This document shows positions 1 to 32,182 of a stretch of 64,000 nt of DNA, one piece after another; positions within the stretch are counted from its first letter, which is position 1; every line of letters starts with the position of its first letter. The stretch comes from Salvelinus alpinus (taxonomy: Eukaryota; Chordata; Actinopteri; Salmoniformes; Salmonidae): the NCBI RefSeq assembly GCF_045679555.1, contig NC_092091.1, positions 71,407,435 to 71,471,434 of the forward strand, in the 5' to 3' direction. The position numbers and the translations under genes are program-made. The notes beneath the pieces are model-generated. The model searched no databases, had not been told where the DNA came from, and worked only from the letters and a program-made list of their open reading frames with translations.

Positions 1-1087
1 GTCTATCTAGTAGGTAGGGCTCTGCTAGTCTAGGGGATTCCTCCTTTGGCTCGCCCTGCCTTGTTTCCTTCTGAGTGGCGTGACTGGGAGGTAGAGGTGA
101 CTGTACAGTAGAGCAGGTTAGGTGACTGTACAGTAGAGTAGACAGACAGGGCTGACAGCCAGGGGATGGATGGTATGGCTTCTGGTGGGTAGGGCAGTAC
201 TGGTGCCATTCTTACCATTCCAAGTAAAGACACCACAATGGACAAGTCTTTCTGAAGTTTTTGTCCGTAGCGTGACAAAAATTCTTTAGGGCTAGGCAGC
301 ACGGTGATATGGCTGTATGTGATTGTGTAGTATTGTTGAGTAACTGAATAACAAACTGGTTCATTGAGTGGCCTGACTGGGAGGCTGGTAATGGAACGTT
401 CAGACTTGGAGAAGGACAGTTGGAGGAAAGGGTGGAGGAAGAGGAGCGTCCTCTCTGCCGTCACCTGCTGTAGTGGCCCCATGATGATGGACAACCCTGG
501 GGGCAGAGCACCAGATAAGCCCCCCGGGTCTCCACATGGCTTTCCGGGCTATAGGGGGCCGAGGGGGGTCAGGGGGCCCAGCGTGGGAGTGCCTCTCTGC
601 GGGCTCCATCCATCAGCTCTGCCCTTCAAGGGGCCAGGCCTGGGGCTGCCATGTACTATCAGTATTTATGATGTGACATTTTTCTAAACGTCACAGCGAT
701 GTTGATAACGTGTAGGATGTGAGGTTGTGTTGAGTGCAGATACAAATTTGCCATTTGTGTTGGGCTACAATGTCATTTGCAACACCCTGCATCTGTTGCA
801 CAGCACGCTACAGTGTTGCCCTTCTGTCACTAGAAAATGTCTCGAGTCAAAAAGAAAGTCCATAATTCAGAGCGTTGCGCCTTGTGTGAGTGTGTGTGAG
901 TGTGTGTGAGTGTGTGTGTGTGTATGTGTGTGTGTGAGTGTTTGTGTGTTTGTGTTTCCTTTTCTTTTCTTTTTCACTGTGACATCATCAGTCAGGCTCG
1001 TGACTTTTGACAGACAGCTTTTCAAAATAACATCATAGCAACGGCATGGCAACTGAAACATTCCGACGTCATCTGGAGGGCTATTTT
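1..1087. other. 5' flank without a recognised gene
   Basis: I recognise no gene here. A GC-rich patch lies at about 440-660. It is open in more than one frame but has no domain I know. A (GT)n-rich stretch lies at 884-950. The rest looks like ordinary intergenic sequence. Confidence 0.5.
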
Positions 1088-1103
1088 TTATGACAATTTA
1101 CAA

Positions 1104-1972
1104 ACCTGCCTCTCCATGTCATCTCTCAAAGACAGACCTGTAACCTGCCTCTCCATGTCATCTCTCAAAGACAGACCTGTAGCCTGTCTCTCCATGTCAT
1201 CTCTCAAAGACAGACCTGTAGCCTGTCTCTCCATGTCATCTCTCAAAGACAGACCTGTAGCCTGCCTCTCCATGTCATCTCTCAAAGACAGACCTGTAGC
1301 CTGCCTCTCCATGTCATCTCTCAAAGACAGACCTGTAGCCCGCATCTCCATGTCATCTCTCAAAGACAGACCTGTAGCCTGCCTCTCCATGTCATCTCTC
1401 AAAGACAGACCTGTAGCCTGCCTCTCTATGTCATCTCTCAAAGACAGACCTGTAGCCTGCCTCTCCATGTCATCTCTCAAAGACAGACCTGTAGCCTGCC
1501 TCTCTATGTCATCTCTCAAAGACAGACCTGTAGCCCGCATCTCCATGTCATCTTTCAAAGACAGACCTGTAACCTGCCTCTCTATGTCATCTCTCAAAGA
1601 CAGACCTGTAACCTGCCTCTCTATGTCATCTCTCAAAGACAGACCTGTAGCCCGCATCTCCATGTCATCTCTCAAAGACAGACCTGTAACCTGCCTCTCT
1701 ATGTTATCTCTCAAAGACAGACCTGTAACCCGCCTCTCCATGTCATCTCTCAAAGACAGACCTGTAGCCTGTCTCTCCATGTCATCTCTCAAAGACAGAC
1801 CTGTAACCTCTCCATGTCATCTCTCAAAGACAGACCTGTAGCCTCTCCATGTCATCTCTCAAAGACAGACCTGTAGCCTGCCTCTCCATGTCATCTCTCA
1901 AAGACAGACCTGTAACCCGCCTCTCCATGTCATCTCTCAAAGACAGACCTGTAACCTGCCTCTCCATGTCAT
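1104..1972. repeat. 39-bp minisatellite, about 22 copies
   Basis: The tandem unit is 39 bp with core ctctccatgtcatctctcaa. Because 39 is a multiple of three, both strands stay open over most of the array (13-residue periods such as MSSLKDRPVACLS on +). Two units near 1808-1850 are shortened. There is no splice or domain evidence that it is translated. Confidence 0.95.
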
Positions 1973-1979
1973 CTGGAGA

Positions 1980-2440
1980 GGGGGGGGGGGTTAGGGCACT
2001 GACCTCATGAGTTGAGCCCTTTCGTAATAGAGCCCCAGAGTGGAGGTGTCATAATACCCAATAAACCTAGCGGTCAAACAGGGAAATGGTTCCAATTGTT
2101 TTTCCACCATTCATTTTTCCCATAGGGTATTTTATGAACACTTAAAATAAGGTCTGTGTTTTGTATAGGCTTACCCTGGTGTGACGTTTTGATAACCATG
2201 TAAATCTCTCTCAGACAAGGTGACTTTTGTCAATATTTCAGTTGTTGTGTACATTTGTTTTATTAGATGACTTTATTATTTCATTCCAAGTCATCATCTC
2301 ATCACTATATCCTGTCTGACAAAATCACTATTTTAGTAGCTCTTCAAAAATAGTCAATGAATACTTTTATGACTGCTAAATACCAACTATCATTTATTTC
2401 ATGTATTCTCAGGTGGAGATACCTCAGAAAGCAACCGCTC
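1980..2440. other. AT-rich unique spacer
   Basis: The stretch starts with a G run at 1980-1990 and is otherwise non-repetitive, AT-rich sequence. I see no gene in it. Confidence 0.4.
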
Positions 2441-2445
2441 TCTTT

Positions 2446-2643
2446 CGCTCTATCCATCGCACATTCTTCTGTCTCTTTCGCTCTATCCATCGCACATTCT
2501 TCTGTCTCTTTCGCTCTATCCATCGCACATTATTCTGTCTCTTTCGCTCTATCCATCGCACATTCTTCTGTCTCTTTCGCTCTATCCATCGCACATTCTT
2601 CTGTCTCTTTTGCTCTATCCATCGCACATTCTTCTGTCTCTTT
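2446..2643. repeat. 33-bp minisatellite, 6 copies
   Basis: The unit is 33 bp with core cgctctatccatcgcacatt. It is nearly homogeneous, with single substitutions in units 3 and 6. All frames stay open because the unit length is a multiple of three, so the apparent ORFs are a by-product. Confidence 0.95.
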
Positions 2644-3120
2644 TAAATAGCAGGTGTAAAAGAAACACACACACCGGAAAAGTAGGCGCGCAATGGGTTA
2701 TTGTCGTTGTAGTTAATTGCCATGTTTTCTGAGCTAAACTATGTGGAATATTGGCCTGTTGGAAACTACAACTCCCTACTACATCACACAGTTTGGGCTT
2801 CATCTGATTTATCTCTAGAGAAACTGTGCACTGAGCTCACAGAAATAAACTGGACAAAATAGAAGTCAGTCAATTAGTTGTTTAAAAACTGAAAAATAAC
2901 CTAAATTTTGTTTAATTGCTCAGCACTAGTGGCTTTTCCCCTGGTTATTTCCCTACTCACATCTATTTTAGGATGTTACTGGATACTTCATGACAATATT
3001 GATTCATAAAGTTCTCCTTCCATTGAAATGGGTTATGACTATGAAATGATTATGAAATCTAACCCCCCCACTAGTAAAGCTCATCGGATAGAACCAGTTG
3101 TGTTGAGAGTCCTTCCCTTT

Positions 3121-3293
<173 letters not shown>

Positions 3294-3295
3294 AG

Positions 3296-3585
3296 ACCTG
3301 GGTTTAAATACTATTTCAAATATTTCAATTACTTTCACACACTTTCGAAGTAAGTATTCAGATATATTTTATTTGAAACGACATGTTGTTGAATATTTTT
3401 ATGTTTTTGAGAATACTTATATTCACTGACAAATACACTCCCTTTAACCTAAGTATTTGAAAATAACCATGAAAATATTCAAGTAAAAGTACTTGTTTTG
3501 GGCTGTGTATTTGAAAATACTGAAATACACAGAAAAAGTATTATAAATTCCAGATACGCAAATACACATGTATTTGAACCCAGGT
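3296..3585. mobile_element. MITE-like element with terminal inverted repeats
   Basis: The ends are inverted repeats: acctgggtttaaata at 3296-3310 and tatttgaacccaggt at 3571-3585 (14 of 15 pair). The interior is AT-rich and noncoding, with many short direct and inverted tattt/aaata motifs. A similar end (ttgggttcaaatagtatttt) occurs near 24050 in wbp1 intron 5. This is probably a non-autonomous DNA transposon; I assign no family. Confidence 0.65.
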
Positions 3586-3589
3586 ATGG

Positions 3590-4680
3590 TGTGTGTGTTT
3601 TACTTTGTTCTGTGTTAGTAGGTGATAGACAGGGTTGGCTGACTGGCTAAATAGCTGACTGGCTGGTCTGCTGGCTGGCTGTTTCGGAGCCACACTCCCA
3701 ATGTGGGGGCTGAGAGAGGGGATGACCCTGGCGTGTGAGTGAGAGAGAGGAACACTGTGAGAGGAATGCTGGGATGCTGTCATTACACCCTCCTGGTACA
3801 GTCCCATTCCCTCTGGCTGAGTCATAGAGAGAGAGACAGAGAGACAGAGAGAGAGGGACGTGCCGGGACGACATGTAGTGGATACAGTGTGTGTGTATGT
3901 GTGTGGGTGTCACCAGTACACAGAGTGTGTGTGAGTGTGAGTTTAGTTCATGCTGACCAGGCCCTCTTCTCTGGGTGTGTACAACACTTTGTTCTGTGAC
4001 TCAGATGTCATGACAGCGTTAATCTCTCCATAACAACTGATTTGGGATCAGTTTCTAAGTGCATTAGTGAGTAAACAGACAGCCAGACTACCGCTGCACG
4101 CGACTCATTGGCGCATTACGAAAGAGGGTCATTACGCAACATTTCAACAGGCTCCTAAAAAACATCCTCTTGACTCTCTTGTGTCTCATTAACACCCATT
4201 GGTGGTTACATCCAACACTTCATAGTAGAGACACCATGTTCCTAACTTTAATCTGGCTCATCTCATACAACAAGTAGAATTTGCCTCTAAAAGATAAAGT
4301 TCAGGACTTACGAAAGCAGTGGTGTGCGAGGGCAGGGGTGTGAGAGGGCAGTGGTGTGCGAGGGCAGGGTGTGTGAGAGGGCAGTGGTTTGTGAGGGTTG
4401 GGGTGTGGTAACTGGTAACCTACGGCATAATAAATGTTGCTAATGTCAAGATTAGTGGCGGTGGTAAGTCCTGTTCTGCTCATCTACTCTTCCATGGCGA
4501 CATGCGTAATGTCATAATGCCCCATCGTGCTAACCAGGGCCCTGCCCAATCACCAATACCCAGTGACTCACTAGAAGATTACACACTGCACACACACACT
4601 CTTGCATGTACACATACCCAGGTGCACACATATGCACTCGTGTGCGTGAGCACACGCACACAGCATCATTAGCTGAGACC
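3590..4680. other. Intergenic flank, no gene seen
   Basis: The stretch contains simple GA- and GT-rich runs at about 3735-3935, a short GGGCAG/GTGTGAG-type degenerate repeat at 4318-4400, and otherwise unremarkable sequence. Confidence 0.4.
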
Positions 4681-4899
4681 ATGAAAACCTTTAAAATTAC
4701 CGCAAAATTTGATTTGACGTAAAATTAAGTGAATATTGGCAGAAATAATTGGAGGAATGTGTAAAAATAAAAGTGTTAAGTTCAGTGATGGATATCCATT
4801 ACATGAGATGAAAATGTTCACAATTATTCCTGTCAATATTTACTTAGGTAATTTTACCGCAAATCAAGCATGATTATTTGTAATTGTAAAGGTTTTCAT
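4681..4899. mobile_element. Foldback (palindromic) MITE-like element
   Basis: The outer arms atgaaaacctttaaaattac (4681-4700) and gtaattgtaaaggttttcat (4880-4899) pair with one mismatch. A second internal pair lies between about 4703-4738 and 4838-4870, so most of the 219 bp could fold into one hairpin. It is AT-rich and noncoding. Confidence 0.65.
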
Positions 4900-5450
4900 C
4901 ACTGCTGTAAAAGTAGGGCACCAAAATGATATTTCCAATAGTCTGCTCCCACCTTGTGGACAATCGGAATGTTGCAGCGTTTGTCCTGTGGATTTCCCCA
5001 AGTACTTATGTAAGGTACTTCTTTTTTATGGATGTGATGGTGGGATAACCTGTCCTACATAAAACAGCTGCAGTTCACACACACAGGGGTTTTGTACACT
5101 TTACACGTGTTGGGGTATGTAACAAGAAAGTAATAAGCAACACATTGTTGTCTCAGTCAATGTACAGCGTGTATATTCACTGCTGTTTTCTTGTATCACT
5201 TGGCATGACATGTGTACGTCCCCCTCTAACGTTATCTATTACAACATGCATGTCTTTATCGGATGACCTTGGCCAAGCATCCCTACCCCACCCCTACCCC
5301 ATCCCTACCCCTCATGGTGGCTGAAACAATTAGGCACCTATAAAAAGAAAGAAAATACGTTGCTTGCAATTCTACACAATGCAAGACATTGAATTTGGAA
5401 TAAAAGTCGTTTAAAACGGAGCTCTACTAAGCAGCCATCTCTTTCTCAGC
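4900..5450. other. Upstream flank of wbp1
   Basis: No gene is recognised. A short run of CCCCTACC-type repeats lies near 5281-5312, and AT-rich sequence precedes the GC-rich promoter region. Confidence 0.4.
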
Positions 5451-5922
5451 CTCTGCGACTGTTGCCAGGAGCTGGAGATAGACCGGCGACGTCCAATCAT
5501 CTGCACAGCCCTCTCCTCTTTTCCTAGTTTGAGAAGGCTGGAATTACATGACATCATTTAAAGAGCGCCCCCGTACCACCAACGAGGAAAAAAAGAAAAC
5601 TTGAATCCTCAATCCTCCATCTTCCTACGAGCTGGAAGAGAAAACACCTGAGCGCCGTTTGCCATTGGGACGCTTTCCCTTCCCTTGTCGATATCGCGCA
5701 GCCTGTACCATTTTTGGATTGGCGGCGGCGGTATCCCCGATAGTATCGGATTCGGGGAGGGGCGTTCTCTCCGCACGGGGAATGGCGGAGCAGGAGGCTG
5801 CTGTGCTGTGGATTCAGTGTGGGAGAGAGATGGGGCTTAGCACAATAAGATAGATCCCAGTGCTCTCTGTTTTCCACTCTCTCTCTCTCTGTTGTCGTTC
5901 TAAATCTCTGCTGCCCCTGGTC
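5450..5922 (+). promoter_or_regulatory. GC-rich promoter and 5' UTR region of wbp1
   Basis: CpG density rises sharply here relative to the AT-rich flanks, most clearly at 5640-5800. An inverted CCAAT box (attgg, 5718-5722) is followed by a GC-box-like ggggaggggcg (5754-5764). No TATA box is evident. A CT-rich tract (5875-5892) sits just before the first coding ATG at 5923. The pattern fits a TATA-less, CpG-type promoter, but the transcription start was not determined. Confidence 0.55.
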
Positions 5923-27229
<21,307 letters not shown>

Positions 27230-27230
<1 letters not shown>

Positions 27231-29814
27231 TCTTAGTGGGCTCTCTACCCGATCTACACCATCCTCTCTCTGTCCTCTTGCCATGGAGTTTCCTTATCTG
27301 CTCAATTGCTCATTCAACAGCCTAACTCTAACTTTAAACCTTCACCTATGATATTGAATGTAATAATTTGCATATTAGCAACACCAAGCAAAGGAAGTGA
27401 AATGGAACACTTTAACTGGAAATGAAGAGCTAACTGGACGAAGGACTGTTAATATCAGAAGTTGCAGCTTTGTACTTGGTTTTCGTCATCTGAATGGAAG
27501 TGCCCAGTTTGTCGTGATCTAGACTGTTTCATCCTAAATAGTGCCCTCTCCCATATTGTCCTAGACCTAGAGTGAATGGAGGAGTTGTTTTGTGAGCTTT
27601 TCAAACTGGAACCGTGACAGGGCTTTCTCTCGTGTGCTTTGCTGTTGTGTGTTTATGTTCATTTGCTTTTGAAAGTTATTGGCTGCTCTGCCAACAGATA
27701 TATACCACATGTATTTGCTAAGTGATAGCAACCATCTTTCAACCAGCTTCTTGCAGTTTTATTAATAATCATGAATCATTTATTTTTGAATTTAACAGAA
27801 CCATTTTACCATAATCGCCTAAGGATCGGTACAGATTGAGTGCTCACTAGTCAATTACAGAATGACTCAATTTAAACAGCGATCAAAATATACTGCCGAA
27901 TGTTATTGTGCTGAACAGGCGTAGTGTGAAAATGAGAAAATCACAGCTTTCATTTCATGTTGTTGTTATTGTCACATATATAGTTATCTGAAGGCTACAT
28001 TTAGTTTCTCGGGTAACAAGCAGTGGCTTCATACTGTAGGAATGGTTGCCATGGATTTCCCATGTACTGAGTCTTGTTTGAGACCCAAGCCTGACTTCAA
28101 AGCTATTGACCTCTAGATTGGCTCAAAGCTACAGTAGATTTTAATACTGTAACCAGTTGGACTATTCTCTGCGACTAGCATCAAGGTGATGATGGATATC
28201 TTGTCATCTGGGCTGGAGAGAAATAGCATGTTAACTCTTAGTGTGACTACAACCACAGACAGGACATGATCCTTGCATTTCATTTTCTACATCTCTCTTT
28301 CACCACTATGTGTGCATGTGTGTGTGTCTATGTGTGTGCATGTGTGTGTGTTTGTGTAAAGCTCTTATTCGTCAGCTTATGTATAATTACAGTTATTGCT
28401 GATGAGTCACTCGCTCCCACTGGCTCATTCACCTGGGTGAACATTTCTGGGAAAATGTATTTTTTTTAACCAGATTTCCATGTTCAGACATCCTGTGTGG
28501 TTAAAGAAAACATTGTGTACGTGTGAACGGTGGGACTCAGAGACTGTCACAAAGCATGATGTCATGTCATCACGTCCGTCAGTGCAGCCGCATAGCTGAG
28601 CGTGGGGAGGGAGGGGGAGAGAGGGCGAGAGAGAGAGACGGGGGAGGGAGAGAGATGGGGAGAGAGCAAGAGAGAGAGTGGGAGAGAAAAGGGGGGAGAG
28701 AGGTAGAGTGAGAGGGGGGAGAGTGAGAGAACGAGAGAGAGGGGGAGAGAGATAGAGGGGTGGTAAGAGAGGGAGGGAGAGGGGGGAGAGAGAGAGGGGG
28801 GAGAGCGAGAGAGAGAAAGAGAGAGAGAGAGGGAGAGAGGGGGGAGGGAGAGAGATGGGGGAAAGAGAGAGGGAGAGGGGGGAGAGAGCAAGAGAAAGAG
28901 AGAGAGAGGGGGAGAGAGAGAGAGAGAGAGAGAGAGGGATAGAGAGTTGAGAGATAAACATAACATGAACAGCCAGTGGGCTCATTGCTCATCTGTGTCT
29001 TGCTGACGGAGAGGCTGTTTTTCATGACTAAGTATTTGGGTTCTCCTCTTTCATGTAGTACTGTCCTATGTGTGGTGGTCTTCTAGTCGTATACTGGAAC
29101 CCATGTTCAGCAGTTCTATTTCAGCAGTCTCTTTTTAAAGATACTCACAGTACAACTATGAAATGCGAGACGTGCAAAAAAAAGGTACATGTTTAGCAAT
29201 AGAATGGCATTAACTGTTATCCCTTCCTCTGATCATTGTAGGTTGAAAACGTGTTGTAATCAAGTTGTAAACATGTTATGTGTTGAAAACTTGTTGTAAT
29301 GACAACATTTACCTGTCGATCAATGACTTGTGAAACTGCATTTTAATAAGAATCATGTCTGTTTCAAAGTTACCCTTTAAGTACAGGTCTCAGACCAGCT
29401 GACTCGACCCCCACTCCTAATCTTAACCATTGGGACATGAGAAGCAAAGCTGACCTCAGAGCAGCTCTTTTTGTGACTATGTCCATTTCTTTTGCCTTGT
29501 CAGCTGCCAGTTGTTTCCTATGAACAGTATGCTTCTTCTAGCCTGGTCCCCAATCTGTTTGTGCTGTCTTCTCAGATCTGGAACCAGGCTATGCCCCCCC
29601 CCCCCGCAGTCCCTTTGTTGATAGGCCAAGGCAAAATGTCAGACTGTTACCTCGCCGAGTTATTGACTGCGATTGGATGTTGACCCTTTTTTTCTGATAC
29701 TATATAGCCTCCTCTATATTTGTACTACTAGCTACTACCTTTATTTTGTATACCCAGCGAATTTAATTAGAAGCATTGGTACAGTAGTGCCAAGTTCATT
29801 TTGTGGAAAGCTGG
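27230..29814. other. Intergenic region between wbp1 and the transposon cluster
   Basis: No gene is recognised. A (GT)n piece lies at 28310-28350, a GA-rich tract at 28605-28940, a common salmonid dispersed-repeat motif (agcctggtccccaatctgtt) near 29539, and a poly-C run at 29595-29605. Confidence 0.4.
28605..28940. repeat. (GA)n/(GGGA)n purine tract
   Basis: About 335 bp of almost pure purines lie on the + strand. Its complementary-strand frames give Ser/Leu/Pro repeats that are not genes. It may form triplex structures. Confidence 0.93.
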
Positions 29815-29958
29815 GTCATATTCATTAGGGCGCACCGTAGCAAAATGTTTTGCAATGGGGGGGGGGGGAGGCGAAAAGTGTTTCTTATTGGCCAAAATAA
29901 GGAAGTCCTTCTCTGTTTCAGTCCATTTTTTTACCGCTTGGTACATAATGAATATGAC
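29815..29958. mobile_element. MITE-like element with 13-bp inverted repeats
   Basis: gtcatattcatta (29815-29827) and taatgaatatgac (29946-29958) are exact inverted repeats. The interior contains caccgtagcaaaatgttttg and a G run. It is noncoding. Confidence 0.7.
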
Positions 29959-30475
29959 ACTGTTGGGCCAGAATGTCTGAAGACTGTTGGTTTTGCTCCC
30001 AGCAGGGAAGAATGTCTCACGTTTCACCGATTTCCTAATATGGATGCTGCACTATCCTGCCATTGACTGATAGCAGGCTTTAGCAACTACAGTTGAAGTC
30101 GGAAGTTTACATACACTTAGGTAGGAGTCATTAAAACTCGTTTTTCAACCACTCCACAAATTTTTTGTTAACAAACTATAGTTTTGGCAAGTCGGTTAGG
30201 ACATCTACTGTGTTCATGACACAAGTAATTTTTCCAACAATTGTTTACAGACAGATTATTTCACTTATAATTCACTGTATCACAATTCCAGTGGGTCAGA
30301 AGTTTACATACACTAAGTTGACTGCCTTTTAACAGTTTGGAAAGTTCCAGAAAATTATGTCATGGCTTTAGAAGCTTCTGATAGGCTAATTGACATCATT
30401 TGAGTCAATTGGAGGTGTACCTGTGGATGTATTTCAAGGCCTACCTTCAAATTGAGTGCCTCTTTTCTTGACATC

Positions 30476-31407
30476 ATGGGAAAATCAAAAGACATCAGCC
30501 AAGACCTCAGGCAAAAATGTAGACCTCCGCAAGTCTAGTTCATCCTTGGGAGCAATTTCCAAACACCTGAAGGTACCACGTTCATCTGTATAAACAATAG
30601 TACGCAAGTATAAACACCATGGGACCACGGAGCCGTCATATCGCTCAACGTACTTTGGTGTGAAAAGTGCAAATCTATCCCAGAACAACAGCAAAGGACC
30701 TTGTGAAGATCCTGGAGGAAACAGGTACAAAAGTATCTATATCCACAGTAAAACGAGTCCTATATCGACATAACCTGAAAGGCCGCTCAGCAAGGAAGAA
30801 GCCACGGCTCCAAACCGCCAGAAAAAAGCCAGACTACGGTTTGCAACTGCACATGGGGACAAAGATTGTACTTTTTGGAGAAATGTCCTCTGGTCTGAAT
30901 AAACAAAAATAGAACTGTTTGGCCATAATGAACTACGTTATTTTTGGAGGAAAAACGGGGAGGCTTGCAAGCCGAAGGACACCATCCCAACCGTGAAGCA
31001 CGGGGGTCGCAGCATCATGTTGTGGGGGTGCTTTGCTGCAGGAGGGACTGGTGCACTTCACAAAATAGATGGCATCATGAGGAACTAAAATTATATTGAA
31101 GCAACATCTCAAGACATCAGTCAGGAAGTTAAAGCTTGGGTCTTCCAAATGGACAATGACCCCAAGCATACTTCCAAAGTTGTGGCAAAATGGCTTAAGG
31201 ACAACAAAGTCAAGCTATTGGAGTGGCCATCACAAAGCCCTGACTTCAATCCTATAGAAAATTTGTGGGCAGAACTGAAAAAGTGTGTGCGAGTAAGGAG
31301 GCCTACAAACCTGACTCAGTTACACCAGCTCTGTCAGGAGGAATGGGCCAAAATTCACCTAACTTATTGTGGGAAGCTTGTGGAAGGCTACCCGAAACAT
31401 TTGACCC
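30476..31407 (+). pseudogene. Sleeping Beauty-type transposase relic
   Basis: The ATG at 30476 opens [11 protein letters not shown], but the frame is broken by several stops and frameshifts. Recognisable parts are the DNA-binding region (SISTVKRVLYRHNLKG near 30735), a degraded first catalytic region near 30880-30925, the second Asp (MDNDPKHTSK at 31149) and the Glu motif (SPDFNPIENLW near 31230-31265). The C-terminal end is interrupted by the LTR at 31408. It is inactive. Confidence 0.88.
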
Positions 31408-31912
31408 TGTTACGGTAGTCCTCCTCCTCTTCAACCGAAGAGGAGGAGTAGTGATTGAACCAAGGCGCAGCTTTGTGAAATGACATGATTTAATAAAGAC
31501 ACGACCAAACAACTAAGACAGAAAACGAACTAGACTTGAATAAACTAACAAAATAACAAAACGAATGTGTAGACAAACCTAGACATACGAACTTACAATA
31601 AAACACGAAGAACGCACAAACAGGGAAAAATAGACTACACAAAAATGACGATGTACAAACATACCGAACAGTCCCGTATGGTGCGACAAACACTGAAACA
31701 GGAGACAACCACCCACAACGAACACTGTGAAACAACCTACCTAAATATGACTCTCAATTAGAGGAACGCCAAACACCTGCCTCTAATTGAGAGCCATACC
31801 AGGCAACCCTAAAACAACATAGAAACAGACAACATAGAATGCCCACCCAAACTCACGTCCTGACCAACTAACACATACAACAAACTAACAGAAATAGGTC
31901 AGGAACGTGACA
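31408..31912. mobile_element. Solo LTR, 505 bp, with 5-bp target duplication
   Basis: It begins tgttacgg and ends acgtgaca (TG...CA ends). It is flanked by GACCC at 31403-31407 and 31913-31917, an exact 5-bp duplication that breaks the transposase relic. A short hairpin (cctcctcttcaaccgaagag) lies near the left end. The caggaacgtgaca end and the tctcaattagag-type interior match the LTRs at 36409-37067. Confidence 0.9.
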
Positions 31913-32182
31913 GACCCAAGTTAAACAATTTAAAGAGAATGCTACCAAATACTAATTGAGTGTATGTAAACTTCTGACCCACTGAGAAAGTGATGAACGA
32001 AATACAAGCTGAAATAAATCATTCTCTCTACTATTATTCTGACATTTCACATTAAAATAAAGTGGTAATCCTAACTGTTTTAAGACAGGGAATTCTTACT
32101 AGGATTAAATGTCAGGAATTGTGAAAAACCGAGTTTAAATGTATTTGGCTAAGGTGTATGTAAACTTCCGACTTTAACTGTA

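Larger units (their letters stand above)
30090..32180 (+). mobile_element. Sleeping Beauty-type Tc1 transposon with nested solo LTR
   Basis: The ends are cagttgaagtcggaagttta at the left and taaacttccgactttaactg at the right, with TA on each side (30088-30089 and 32181-32182). An inner direct-repeat copy (gtcagaagtttacataca) near 30297 and its mirror near 31960 give the IR/DR arrangement of the salmonid fossil family from which Sleeping Beauty was derived. Without the nested LTR the element is about 1.58 kb, close to full length. Confidence 0.95.

Noticed and set aside
364-687. Collagen-like exon
   Set aside because: Gly/Pro content is local, Gly-X-Y periodicity is not maintained, and no splice pair was clear.
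28425-29025. Ser/Leu/Pro-rich minus-strand frames
   Set aside because: They are the complement of a GA-rich purine tract, open in all three frames because of composition.
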